The notes beneath the pieces were generated by a model, which was given only the letters and a program-made list of their open reading frames with translations, searched no databases and had not been told where the DNA came from. A stretch of DNA of 64,000 bases from Paraescarpia echinospica (Eukaryota > Annelida > Polychaeta > Sabellida > Siboglinidae): NCBI GenBank assembly GCA_020002185.1, contig CM034537.1:13981905-14045904 (forward strand), written 5' to 3'. Numbering within the stretch: position 1 is the first letter of the stretch; each line of letters begins with the position of its first letter. Positions 9,364-20,149 of this stretch are shown here, one piece after another. The translations under genes were made by a program, and so were the position numbers.

Positions 9364-10759
9364 ATGGCACCTTGCAAGCGGCAACTCAGGGCAAAACGAC
9401 ACTTAGTTTGCAACGACTGCCAGAGCTGGGTGGATTTTGCGTTGTCTGGCTGTCCAAAATCATGGGCAGAGACCAAAGATGACGGATTCACCTTTCGGTG
9501 TATGGGGTGTTTGAGGGTGGAATGTCTGATGAAGGAGGTGTGTAAGTTGACGGATATAGTGAAGGAGATGGAGGTGAGACTCAACATATAAATAGATGGA
9601 GCAGAGAGGGATGACGGGGAGAGAGTTGAGAATTCTACAACACAGAAGGAGCAGAGTTGTGACATGGAGACTGAAGAAAGGAGACTGGGAGGAGGGAAGG
9701 TGACCGGTGTGAAGGAACAAGAAATTGAGAAGACAGAGGGACGGAGGAAAAGTGTCCGGCAGAGGAAAAGAAAACGGGTCAGTGGGGATAGATCAACAGG
9801 TAGGCAAACTGTAGAGAACGAGGAGAGACGCGACAGCAATACAGGAGGTGAAGAGGTAGATACCACAGAGGCAGTTGGTAAGACTGTGAGACAGAAGACT
9901 GATGGAAGAAGACAGAGTGTTCAGTAAAAAACAGAAAACATGACAGGCGTGAAGGTGACAGGGGAGAAAGTGACCGTAGTGAAGGAGGTAGCCGGGGAAA
10001 GGGACGGCGAGGAGAGAAGAAAATGTGAGCAAAGATGAAGGGACGAAAGGAAGTGAGAGTAAATGTGCTAGAAGAGAAAATGACAGGAGGAAAGGGGACA
10101 AGAGAAAACGCGACAGGAAAGAAGGGAATGGAAGAGAATGTGACAGGAGAGAAGACGGCAAGAGGAAAAGACAACAACCAGACATATGCAAACCGGAGGA
10201 GCTACTCCGAGGCAGTGATTGAGGGGGCAAGGAGAAAAGAGAGAGTGTTTATGGGCGATTCAATTCTGAGAAAAACAGACAAGACTATATGCGAGGGGAA
10301 GGACGTTGTTGTATGTCTACCGGGGGCTAGGATAGAGCATGTGACCAAAAGGATAGAGAAGGTATTGGGGCATGGCAAGGGAGGGTCTATACTAGTACAC
10401 GTAGGGACAAACAATGCAGACAAGGAGGGAACAACTGGGATAGTTCAGAAGTACAGACATCTAGTGAGGAAGCTAAAGAAGACAAGAGTGGAACAGGTTG
10501 TTCTCTCAGGAATTTTGCCAGTAATGGGAGGAAGGGGGGTACATACAGAAACTGTAAGAGGATGGCGATCAACGCACTAGTTGAGCAGATGTGTCAAGAA
10601 GAGGGCGTGGGATTCATAGATTTATGGGGGCACTTTGTTGGGAGAGAAGATATGTACATGAGAGATGGCCGCCATCTAAGTGGAAAGAGGGCAGCAGTAT
10701 TCTCAGAGAATCTGCTGCGATCTGTTGACAGTGGGACAGGTTGCATCTATTTAAACTAA
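9364..10759 (+). pseudogene. CR1-type LINE ORF1: PHD-like finger plus SGNH esterase, broken
   Basis: The first part (9364-9591) has a zinc-finger pattern beginning VCNDCQSW and ending FRCMGC, like the PHD finger of CR1 ORF1 proteins. A linker of about 400 bp, very rich in Lys, Arg, Glu and Gly, follows. At about 10240-10740 comes an SGNH-hydrolase (esterase) domain. Its block I is FMGDSILR, its block III is HVGTNNADK, and a DGRHLSG segment provides the Asp-His pair. Stops and frame changes near 9589, 9927-10035 and 10560 split it. In related LINEs this protein binds RNA or lipids, but here it cannot be made in one piece. The start is the first ATG after the leader. Confidence 0.8.
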
Positions 10760-10800
10760 ATTCGCAGGGGGGACTCGCAGAGAAGCCTGAAACTGGAGGC

Positions 10801-13613
10801 ATGCATAAAGACAGCAAAAATAATTCAGTAAAGAACAGTCTGGAAAACTTTTCTGAAGCTGGATATAAATGTGTTTGTTTAAATGCAAGGAGTATAGTAA
10901 ACAAAAGAAATGAACTAAACATTATGGTAGAAGATATTGACCCTCACATAATAGGTATAACCGAATCATGGGCAACCACCGATATATCAGTTGCCGAATT
11001 GGGACTGACAGGATATGTACTGTTTAGGAAAGATAGAATAGGAAGAAGGGGAGGTGGAGTTATTTTATATATTACAGAATCTATCCAGGCTTATAAAATA
11101 CAATTAGAGAAAGAAGCAGATTGCGAAGAAGCTGTTTGGTGTAACATAGTTACAGGAAACTCAACGTTAACGGTTGGATTAGTTTATCGAAGTCCAAACA
11201 TAAGCACGGAATAGAATGAAAAAATACAAAACGCTATAAGGGAAGTGAGCAAACGGGACTGTGTTATTATGGGGGATTTTAACCATGGGCATATAAAATG
11301 GAAATCTCTACAGAGTATGGGTAGTGAGTTTTTAGTTTTAGTACAAGATGGTTTCCTTTCTCAACATGTGCTAGAACCAACCAGGGGAGAGAATGTGTTA
11401 GACATAGTTTTGTCCTCACAGAATGAATTAGTTGACATTGTCAAGATATGTGAGCCACTGGGGAATAGTGATCACAACCAGATACATTTTACCATCAAAG
11501 TAAAATCAGAAAGGAATAGTAATAAGCAGTACAGGAAAAATTTCCACAAAGGAAAATATAAGGACAACAGGAAATATTTAGCAGAGATAGACTGGAATAA
11601 CACACTGAAGAATAAGACAGCAACAGAATGCTGGAATATCTTAAAGAGTGAAATTGAATGCATCATCGTCAAATTTGTTCCCTTAAAAACACGGGAAACG
11701 GTCCAAAAAGAAACACTTATCGAAAGAAGCCATTAGAAAAATTAAGTATAAACAAATGATGTGGAAGTCATATAAACGCACTCGAAATGACGAAGACTAC
11801 AACATTTATAAAGAAGCACTAAACCAAGCTACAGCTGAAATTAGAAATTCAAAGAGAAGCTATGAACATAAATTAGCTTGTAATATAAAACATGACAGCA
11901 GGAGTTTTTATGCGTATGTTCGAAGCAAACAGAAAGTTCAGGATAAGGTCGGTCCTCTAGAAGATAGTACTGGAAATATAATATCAGAAGGATTCTTAAT
12001 GGCAGGAGACCTGAATGAGTATTTTAGTTCAGTGTTTACCAGAGAAGACACTAGTTCACTGCCAGTACCAGAGGCTAAGTTCAAGGGGGCAGAATCAGAC
12101 TATTTAAGACAGTTAATTGTAACCCCAGAAATGGTAGCTCAGAAAATTAGGGCTATGAAGGATAATAAATCACTTGGAGTGGATGGTATTCCACCCAAAC
12201 TACTATTGGAAATTGTAGAACAAATTAGCATACCGCTTCCAACAGTTTTCAATTTGTCATTAGAAGAGGGAGTGGTTCCTTTAGAATGGCAAGAAGCAAA
12301 TATTATACCGTTATTTAAAAAAGGTTCGAGAAACAAGTCAAATAATTATAGACCAGTTAGTTTAACATCGGTGATTTGTAAACTATTAGAAATAGTAATT
12401 AAAGATCACATGGTGGATTTTCTTGATAAACCCATCTCAACATGGGTTTCTAAAAGCGAGGTCATGCTTAACAAATATGTTTGTTTTTTGGAAGATATCA
12501 CTAAGTGGGTAGACGATGGATCACCAGTAGATATCATCTACTTAGATTTTCAAAAAGCTTTTGATAAAGAGCCACGTCAAAGATTACTGCTTAAACTAGA
12601 GGCCCATGGCATAGGAAATGGTATAATTAACTGGATAGAAAAATGGCTGATTGACAGAAGACAACGGGTAGTTGTTAATGGGGAGGCTTCAAACTGGAAA
12701 TCAGTTTTGAGTGGGGTTCCACAGGGATCAGTACTGGGACCTATATTATTCTTAATATATATATAAACGATTTGGATGATGATATAGCTAGCAAGGTGTT
12801 GAAATTTGCAGATGATATACAAAAGTGTTTAGAAGGATTAAAAGTGATGGAGATAGACAGCATTTACAAGATGATCTTGACAGGTTGATCAAATGGTCTG
12901 AAAAGTGGCAAATGTTGTTCAATTTTGGGAAATGTAAATGCCTTCACACAGGACATGGGAACGAATGTGTAGAATATACAATGGGGGGACTGTATTAAGT
13001 ACTACTGTAAAAGAAAAACACTTAGGGCTGACAATTAGTGCTGACATGAAGGTTTCAGAGCAGTGTGGAATTGCAGCTTCAAAAGGAAATCAAATCCTTG
13101 GATTGATTAGGCGAAATGTAGCATATAAAGAAAAAGAACTAATAATACCGCTGTACAAAACAATAATTAGGCCTCATTTAGAATATTGTATACAAGCGTG
13201 GAGGCCATACCGCAAGAAGGACATAGATATGCTAGAAAGAGTAGAGGAGAGCGACTAAAATTATACAAAAACTGAGGGATCTTAGTTATGAACAACGCCT
13301 AAAAGAATGTGGTTTAACAACACTAGAGACCAGGAGATTGAGAGGAGATCAAATAGAAGTGTTTAAAATATTGAATGGTTATGAAAATATTGATAGAAAT
13401 ATGTTTTTTTCAGTTAAGAAAGATAGAAAGACTAGAGGACATGAAGTTACATTAGTAAAGGAGCAGTGTAGATTAGACGTAAGAAAGTTCTTATTTTCAC
13501 AAAGGACTGTGAATGAATGGAACAGATTATCTGATGATTGTGTGGGTGCCAGTAGTGTGAATATGTTTAAAAATAAAATCGACACATACCTCAGAAGGGC
13601 TGGATATATGTAG
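10801..13613 (+). pseudogene. CR1-type LINE ORF2: endonuclease and reverse transcriptase, broken
   Basis: An exonuclease-endonuclease-phosphatase domain spans about 10860-11500, with CLNARSIVNK, GITESW, VGLVYRSP, MGDFNHG and NSDHNQI. The reverse transcriptase spans about 12120-12900, with FKKGSRNKSNNYRPVSLTS, IIYLDFQKAFD, GVPQGSVLGP and FADDIQ. A C-terminal part runs to LRRAGYM at 13613. There are three lesions. A TAG at 11212 interrupts the endonuclease in frame. A frame change lies near 11690-11740. An extra TA in the run at about 12756-12766 shifts the frame just before FADD. The key catalytic residues remain readable. It is inactive as it stands but only moderately decayed. Confidence 0.88.
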
Positions 13614-13684
13614 ATAAAAGGGTTGGACTCTCGATAAGCCACAGTGCTTCCTTGTCCACCTGTCATCTAGAGTTAATTCTCTGG

Positions 13685-14330
13685 ATGGCAATCTTGTTAA
13701 ACAGGCAACAGGTCAAGTTCAGCATGTCTAATTTCACACTTGGACGGTTTGGCGGTCAACCCGTGTCGTCGTAGTTTTTCAAGCACCTGTCGTAGCGCTC
13801 ACGTGTGGTCATCCCACGTCACTGTGTGCGGTACTATGACATCCACGTATGAGTCAACGTTAGGCACGTCAGTAGCAATTTCCTAACCATTCTGCAAACT
13901 ATTGTTAGGGCATTCACAAGACCAAATGGCATGTATTTGTACTGCATTAAGCCTTGGTTCGTAGGAAACGCTGTATATTTGCGATCCTCCTCTCCAATAG
14001 GTACTTGCCAAAACCCTTTCGTTAAATCTATGCATTAAATGAAATTGTCATTTCCCATCTTATTTAGAACAATTTCCTGATTCGGCACTGATTCTGCATC
14101 AAATACAGTTTTAGCATTTAGTCTGCAGAAATCAATGCAGTATCTAACCGACCCGTCCGATTTCCTCATTACAACAGGGGAACTGGCATATCCCGACAGA
14201 GACGGCTCAATGGTATCTCTCTTTAGCTTCTCACTGACTTCTTTATCCATCTGCTCTTTCAGCGCTTATGGTGCTGGGTAAGTTTTGACTCTGAAAGGGA
14301 CATCGTCGGCCAATTCGATTGTACATTCCA
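13685..14330 (-). pseudogene. Gmr1-type element: reverse transcriptase, N-terminal part
   Basis: The minus-strand translation contains MDKEVSEKLKRDTIEPSLSG, VRYCIDFCRLNAKT, FWQVPIGEEDRKYTAF and QYKYMPFGL. These are fingers and palm blocks of a gypsy reverse transcriptase. A stop follows NDNFI and others are scattered. It lies directly downstream, in minus-strand sense, of the integrase, so the order is integrase then reverse transcriptase. The domain is cut by the CR1-type LINE and resumes at 8797. Confidence 0.82.
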
Positions 14331-15500
14331 TTAGGTCCGACTTCCTTGGAATGTCTGTCGGTACATCGCTATACTCTCTTAACAAGTCTTTCACTTCTCG
14401 TTGTTGGTCTTGATCAATATCTTGGCTGATCTTGACGTCTTCCCATGTGTGTGTGGCTCTGAGTGGACAATATTTTGTGTCGTCACATGTACCTTCTCCA
14501 GGGTATTGAAACCATTTTCTGACGGATCACATTCAGCCTTCTACAACTATATAAATATGTCTACTACCTACTACTAATGCCATCCTTTCTTCTACTGGTT
14601 TCGTCGTGCTATACTTGCGTAACATATTTAACAGATCAATAACATAATCATTTTCTATCACCTTACCACTGCCTCTCTAGCGTGGTCATCTTAGTTGGCA
14701 GAAGTAACAACACTTGGTCACCCACTTTAAGATCTTTCACCCTGGCCTTTCTGTTAAGCCACTTGTGCTGTGTGCTCTGTGCCGCCTTCCGTAATGTGCC
14801 AGCTTGCACGTTTCCTCTTGTCTCTCTCTCAACTCCAGCACATACTGATATGTAGGTTCCTCTGTGTCTTTGTTTGTCCATATATCTCGTAGAACGCTCA
14901 TGGGTCCTTGTACAGAAAATTCTAAACTCTTCTGGGGAACTTCCCTGTAGGAGAACAATACCGCTGGCATATAGCCAAGCCAATCATATGGTTTCTCGGC
15001 TGCCATCTTTTTCAGAATTCGACGAATTGTGTCATAGAATCGTTCCACTAAGCCGTTACGCTGTATATGATATGGAGTCGTGTGAAGCTGTCGAACAGAT
15101 AAGAGACGCGAAATTTCACGCATTAGATCTGAAACGAACTGAGATCCTCGGTCGCTCAATATATCTCTAGGAATGCTTATCATGCTGAATATGTTTACCA
15201 ATTCCCCTGCACACTCTATAGTATCAATGCCTTTCACGGGAACGGCTTCTGGATATCGTGTGGCGCAATCAACCAAAGTCAGAATCCATCTGTGTTTTCG
15301 TCCGGACATTAGTAGTGACCCGACCAAGTCTATCGCTACCCGATCGAATGGTTCACCAACGATGGGCATACATACCAGTAGTGTCTTTCCGCATCTGCTT
15401 TTCGGTACTGTTTGTTGACATATATCGCATGACTGGCAATATTTCGTAACATCGTTATACGCACCTGGTCAAAAGAAATTCGACGTTACTCTGTCGTATG
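14331..15500 (-). pseudogene. Gmr1-type element: integrase
   Basis: The minus-strand frames (15369-14737 and 14983-14663) give FDRVAIDLVGSLLMSG, WILTLVDCATRYPEAVPVK, DILSDRGSQFVSDLM and NGLVERF. Asp, Asp and Glu of the DDE core are all present. The C-terminal part has VKDLKVGDQVLLLLPT. An upstream Cys/His zinc site is degraded around 15400-15500. The tail then runs on toward the reverse transcriptase through a linker with MECTIELADDVPFRVKTYP near 14330. The domain is frameshifted near 14740-14980. Confidence 0.82.
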
Positions 15501-15583
15501 TCTTCTTAGTAGCCAAATTACCAGCCAATATTGAATCGTGAACTAATTCTAGCATTGATTCAGGCAAAGAGAGAGAGATAACA

Positions 15584-16525
15584 CTATTGTTTGTGTACTA
15601 CTGATCCTTTCTCCGATGGAGATGTGAGCTGTCTGGACATCAATCCATTGTTCTCGTCTATATAGTACACTTCGATACCCCACTGTTTCGGCTTCTCTGT
15701 ACTATTTTCAGAAATCCTTCGCCGTAGTTTGTCTAGAGTTTTGCTTGTTTCTTGTAGCCTTTTGAACTCTGCACTGGACACATTGACCACCTTTGTTTTA
15801 GCTACTTTCAAGGGTCGTACCGGTTTGTGCTTGCTTTGTGAGCGTGTCACTACCGCCGCTGTCACCTCATGGTCAGTTAAATCGTCATTGATTTTATCAA
15901 TGTCTACTGTTTTCTCTGCGCTAACAGTGGTTGGTAGCATTCCCGTCATCTCATGACCAGTCATCTCGCCATTGATTTAATCAATGTTTACTGTCTTCTG
16001 TGCATTTAACGTGGTTTACTCTAATTAAGGTATTTCCCATTTAGTGTCTGGATCCTCGTAAATGGGTGAGTCCATAGCTAGGCCTTCCGTTATCTCGGTG
16101 TAGTACGGGGTGTCTACCATTTTGGTTACTACTGGAACTTCGACCACTCTTCCGTCCATCATCACGCAGCCTCTGACTTCCCCTGTGAATTAAGTCATCT
16201 GGATCACAAAGATCCTCTCTGATGACCATTGTGGAACAGCCACTATATCGTAAGACTTCTGTCAAGTTTGGTCGTCCGTTTACTCCGACTGCCGTACCTT
16301 TATCTTGGTTAGCTGCAAAAGCGGTCATTTCCAGTAATTGGAATTTCTTTCCATCTTTATCCTCAACGCAGCGGACACTTCCATTTTTTTCGTAGCCACC
16401 TTTATACCCCCTTTGAACAGTAGTGCTGTTTCGCTGAATCTCGTTTTGTCTCTCTTCACATCTACTTGTATCTTTTTCTGAGTGCAATACCGTGCAATGT
16501 GTTTAATAAAACCACATATCCACAT
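15584..16525 (-). pseudogene. Gmr1-type element: zinc knuckle, protease and linker remnant
   Basis: Broken minus-strand frames include IKHIARYCTQKK (end of a CCHC knuckle), SETALLFKGG and MERNSNYW. A charged linker with VVTRSQSKHKPVRPL and WGIEVYYIDENN lies toward the integrase. By position this is the nucleocapsid-to-integrase stretch of the Gmr1-type polyprotein, where a protease is expected. I do not see a clear DTGA/DSGA motif, so the protease assignment is by position only. Confidence 0.5.
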
Positions 16526-16639
16526 GTACGACCTGTATGAGGTGTACTCGGGTTGTATTGACGCGACTATCCTATGCTACTGCCAGACTGTTTTGGTGTT
16601 TCCACAGGTCGGTTTCTGTCCACCTTATCTGATCCTATC

Positions 16640-17625
16640 CTGTCACGACATTCACTCTTACTCTTATCAGACATCTTTGAACGAATCAGGTGATCTTTCC
16701 TCAATGAACACTCGTAAATCTGTGGACCCAACCCCTAACACTTGCTCTCTGATAATCATGTCCCGAAGGCCCTCAAATGTCTTTGGAGCCTCACTCAACT
16801 CAATCCGTCTATCTAGAGAGCCCGTGACACAGTTCCCAAACTGGCTAAAACTTTCACCGTCCTCGGGTTTTGTGTGTCGAAATCTGTTTCTAAAGTCAGC
16901 GTCTTTCAAACGATAGCGGTTTAGCATTGTCACTTTCAGTAAATCATAGTCATTACTGTCGTCAATGTCCATACGATGAAATACTTACAAAGCAATAACC
17001 TTTAACAGCGCACTTAGGTTAAATGACTATCGCTCTTTTGGCCAACCATGCATCGTAGCATACCCCTCGAAAGGGTGCAGATATGCATCTAAGTCATCAC
17101 TCCGTTCGTGGAAAGGGGGTAACTTAGTCAATTCTATTAGTTCTCTTAGTTCATCTGTAGCTATATTTACTCATCAATACATTACACACTCAATGATGTT
17201 TCGTAGTGTTTAAGAGCTTTGAAATACCTATAGTGGTCGTCGATACATCACCATAACTAATACGATAATGCAATGTAACATTTCTGTGAAACAACTGAAT
17301 CATTGTAATTGCTTGAAGCTAGCAATTAATATCACTATGCAAGTATAAAATCAACTAATGTCATGCGAACGGGATACAAAAAACTGCAAGTGATCCGCTT
17401 ACCGATCTGCGCCTGACGAACAGTTCATCGTCTGTTGTTGTCTGCTACTGATTTCGTCATAAATACCTTGTAACTGTTTCATAAACACTAACAGTTCCAT
17501 AAACACTAACAGTTCCATAAACACTAACAGTTCCATAAACACTAACAACCAAACGGGTAATTCGTTAACATTTTCCATCATAAACAGAAACATGTACGTT
17601 ATATCAAAAATTATACTACACATTA
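16640..17625 (-). pseudogene. Gmr1-type element: Gag
   Basis: The minus-strand translation gives DDLDAYLHPFEGYATMHGW, then MDIDDSNDYDLLKVTMLNRY, FRNRFRHTKP and SFSQFGNCVTGSLDR. This is the retrotransposon gag capsid pattern of length-conserved helices. The N-terminal part (17590-17400) contains four tandem ELLVFM repeats encoded by an 18-bp DNA repeat. Stops separate the segments. It begins shortly after the 5' LTR, as expected for gag. Confidence 0.7.
17468..17546. repeat. 18-bp tandem repeat inside gag
   Basis: Four head-to-tail copies of an 18-bp unit (CATAAACACTAACAGTTC) run without indels. On the coding minus strand each unit encodes six residues (ELLVFM), so the frame is kept. Confidence 0.9.
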
Positions 17626-17645
17626 TTCTGGCGCGCTCGCCAATT

Positions 17646-18568
17646 TGTAATTACCATTGAACTAAGCCACAATTGCCAGCCAACAACGTGTTTAATGGTT
17701 GTATAATAAATACAACAACAATGGTACACGCATGTGAATAAAATAGATTAACACTTACACAATTAACACTGAAGCGGATCGTTCGAACGCAACTAAATCA
17801 CCAAATAATATCGTCGATAATATCATTTGATCACGACTCACGTGTCTACCTATGCGTCGTTACGGACGTCACGCCACGTTATGTGTCGTTCCCAGGCGTC
17901 ACGTCGCGAATGTCACCTGTCTGATGTATTGTTCCCGGGCGTCGCGTCACGGATGTTACGCCACGTGATGTGTCGTTCTCAGACGTCGTGTCACGGATGT
18001 CACGCCACGTGATGTGTCGTTCTCGGGCGTCGCGTCACAAATATCACGCCACGTGATGTGTCGTTCCCGGGCGTCACGTCACGGGTGTCACGCGTCTGGT
18101 GTGTCGTTCCTGGGCGTCGCTCGATCACGAATATTACGCCACGTAATGTGTCGTTCCCGGGCGTCGTGTCCCGAATATATCGCCACGTCGCTCATCGCCT
18201 CTTGCCGACAAATACGCATTCGGCTTCTGACTGTCCACCAATTACGACGCAGTCAACTATACACCGATTGTCTGCTAAATACGTGCGGCACTGTCAACCT
18301 CCACTGGACGGTCCTTCTCACTGTCGAAGCTTTTCCTAACGAACTGCCTTCGACCGACCACACTAGACTATTTTACAGCGCCTGTATACTAATTATTCAG
18401 CGTCATCCCCAACGACCACTCTGTCCAGCTGTCCTGGACGAGCTGCATGTTATGCAATACAAGGCATGCACAGTCACCCCATTCCTTACTCAATATAAGA
18501 TACCCGCCTGCAGTGCAAACAGGGAACAGCTCAAGACAAAATAAATGTATTATTCCTACATCATCATA
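17646..18568 (-). repeat. 5' LTR of the Gmr1-type element
   Basis: About 923 bp that match 2273-3567 apart from the MITE there. The left edge is TGTAATTACCATTG and the right edge is TCATCATA, where the other copy has TCATCACA. About seven copies of the 45-bp CACGTG-bearing minisatellite lie at 17850-18180. The LTR divergence is several percent by eye, so the insertion is old. Confidence 0.7.
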
Positions 18569-18835
18569 GCTCTGACCGCCGCTGCACTACTCGGTCTGCC
18601 GACGACACCCATCCCCGCCGCGATCGCCCGACACGTGTCTCCGCCGCACGCTCACTCTGACCGCCGCTACACCACTCGGTCCGCTGCCGCCCGCACGCTA
18701 GAACCGCTGTTACCCCGCCGCTGCACGCCTTCGCCCGGTTCCGTTGACCCTGTTCGGCCGACCCGCTACGTGGAGTCGCTGCCGCACTCGGTTCGCTGCC
18801 GCACAAACTCCAGCCGCTGTCACACCGTTTTATAA
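18569..18835. repeat. GC-rich repeat flanking the Gmr1-type element (right side)
   Basis: A GC-rich, CCGCC-rich block with internal repetition (CTCTGACCGCCGCT at 18570 and again near 18654). Positions 18735-18778 match 2124-2169. Confidence 0.5.
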
Positions 18836-19132
18836 TGGGAACATAACCTTGTTACTGCTCCCCAAACCACTTTTCGCATTCACTCTGCCTACCTCTAGAC
18901 AGCAGGGTGGCAACCACCATTACAACCCTGTTACTCACGATCTCTTCAAGATCCCGACCCTCACAAATCATGTTCCAGCTATGTGGCAAATTGCAATGCA
19001 GAGGATGTGATGGACAGCATGTCCTCAGTTCTGGCGGCGGAAGATCCAGTTGTGTGGACAACGGCGGCGAGCACAGTTCAGTACGAGCCACTGTTCCTTG
19101 GAGTAAACTAAATCAAAAACCGGCAGAAGGCA

Positions 19133-20149
19133 ATGGGAAACCACTGTTGTATATTTTCCAAGACAATCATGACCCACAAAACCCCAGAAAATATCGTTAA
19201 CAGCGTGAACGGTTGTTCTGACGGGACCACCCTGCTCGGTAGGGATAATCATGTGCGACAGGTGACACCAGATCGTTATCCAGCTACTGTGCGCAACAGA
19301 AAGATTTTGAATATTGCTACATGGAACGTAAGAACTCTATATCAGAAAGGAAAACTAGATAACATCAAACAAGAAGCGACAAGATTGAGGATAAATATAA
19401 TGGGAATGTGTGAAGTTAGATGGACAGGGGCAGGACTGATGACATCAGATAATTACCCGATCATTTACTCAGGAGGCAATAAACATGAAAGAGAAGTTGG
19501 AATTCAATTGGATGAAGAAAGAACAAAATGCTTACCTGGATACTGGACCATATCGGATCGATTCCTCTTGGTGAAAATCAGTGGCAAACCATTTAACATT
19601 AACATCATACAAGCGTATGCACCAACCGCAGACAAATCTGATGAAGAGCACGAGACATTTTACAATGATCTTGAATTGACAAAATCACATTGCAAATCAC
19701 AGGAGATTGTAATAGTCATGGGAGACTTTGATGCTAAAGTTGGTGGGGAAAGATGTGAAGACATAGTTGGACCACATGGACTGGGGAGCAGAAATGAGAG
19801 AGGAGATAAACTAAAAGAGTGGGCAAAATCTCATGACATGATTGTAGGAAACACCTGGTTCCAACAACACACAAGAGGACTTTGGACTTGGCAAAGTCCA
19901 GGAGACCGAACACGGAACCAAATTTATTATATCCTGGTCAGTAAAAGATTTAGCAATGCCTTACTTGTGACAAAGACCTTTCCTGGGGCAGACTGCTATT
20001 CCTACCATGTGCCAGTGCGAGCCACGTTCCGACTGAAACTGAAGAAAAGGAAAAGAGCAACAAGGAACATTAAACTGGAAAGGAATGTACTAAAATCAGA
20101 TTCAGCTATCAAAGAGAAATTCAATGTAACAGTTCAATGTTCTGAATGA
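19133..20149 (+). pseudogene. LINE endonuclease domain (RTE/BovB-like)
   Basis: A 338-residue open stretch has NIATWNVRTLYQKGK, MGMCEVRWTG, IIQAYAPTADK, VIVMGDFDAKVG and YSYHVPVRA. These are the conserved blocks of an AP-type endonuclease, with the usual SDH changed to SYH. It resembles CFDP2-like proteins, but no intron or host context supports a domesticated gene. A frame change near 20140 separates it from the reverse transcriptase. Confidence 0.8.

Larger units (their letters stand above)
8798..13672 (+). mobile_element. CR1-type LINE, nearly full length, broken frames
   Basis: A LINE of about 4.9 kb inserted in the reverse-transcriptase region of the Gmr1-type element. It has a 5' leader of about 560 bp, an ORF1 with a PHD-like zinc finger and an esterase, and an ORF2 with an apurinic-type endonuclease and a reverse transcriptase. 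PHD and esterase domains in ORF1 are a known feature of the CR1 group. The interrupted host sequence gives its borders. TAATTTCTCT at about 8787-8796 and TAATTCTCT at about 13674-13682 look like an imperfect target duplication. The 5' end is therefore complete or close to it, which is uncommon for LINEs. Frames are broken by a few stops and slips. Confidence 0.85.
2273..18568 (-). mobile_element. Gmr1-type Ty3/gypsy retrotransposon, degraded, host of nested insertions
   Basis: On the minus strand the domains run in this order: Gag (about 17625-16640), zinc-knuckle/protease remnant and linker (16525-15584), integrase (about 15500-14640), reverse transcriptase (14330-13685 resuming at 8797-8596), then RNase H (4022-3655). 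Integrase ahead of reverse transcriptase is the Ty1/copia order, but the proteins are Ty3/gypsy-like. That combination is the hallmark of the Gmr1 group, first described from deuterostomes. LTRs lie at 17646-18568 (5') and 2273-3567 (3'), with inverted termini TGTGAT..ATCACA in the 3' copy. A G-rich tract before the 3' LTR (minus-strand GTGAGGGGGCTG) is the likely polypurine tract. Without its insertions the element is about 6.3 kb. Stops and frameshifts run throughout, and I found no convincing target duplication, so it is old. Confidence 0.78.

Noticed and set aside
17440..17546. CRISPR-like array
   Set aside because: The repeats are contiguous 18-bp units without spacers, in an animal retroelement.
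19133..20149. Host gene for a craniofacial development protein 2-like protein
   Set aside because: The frame is the endonuclease of an RTE/BovB-type LINE, followed directly by reverse-transcriptase remains.
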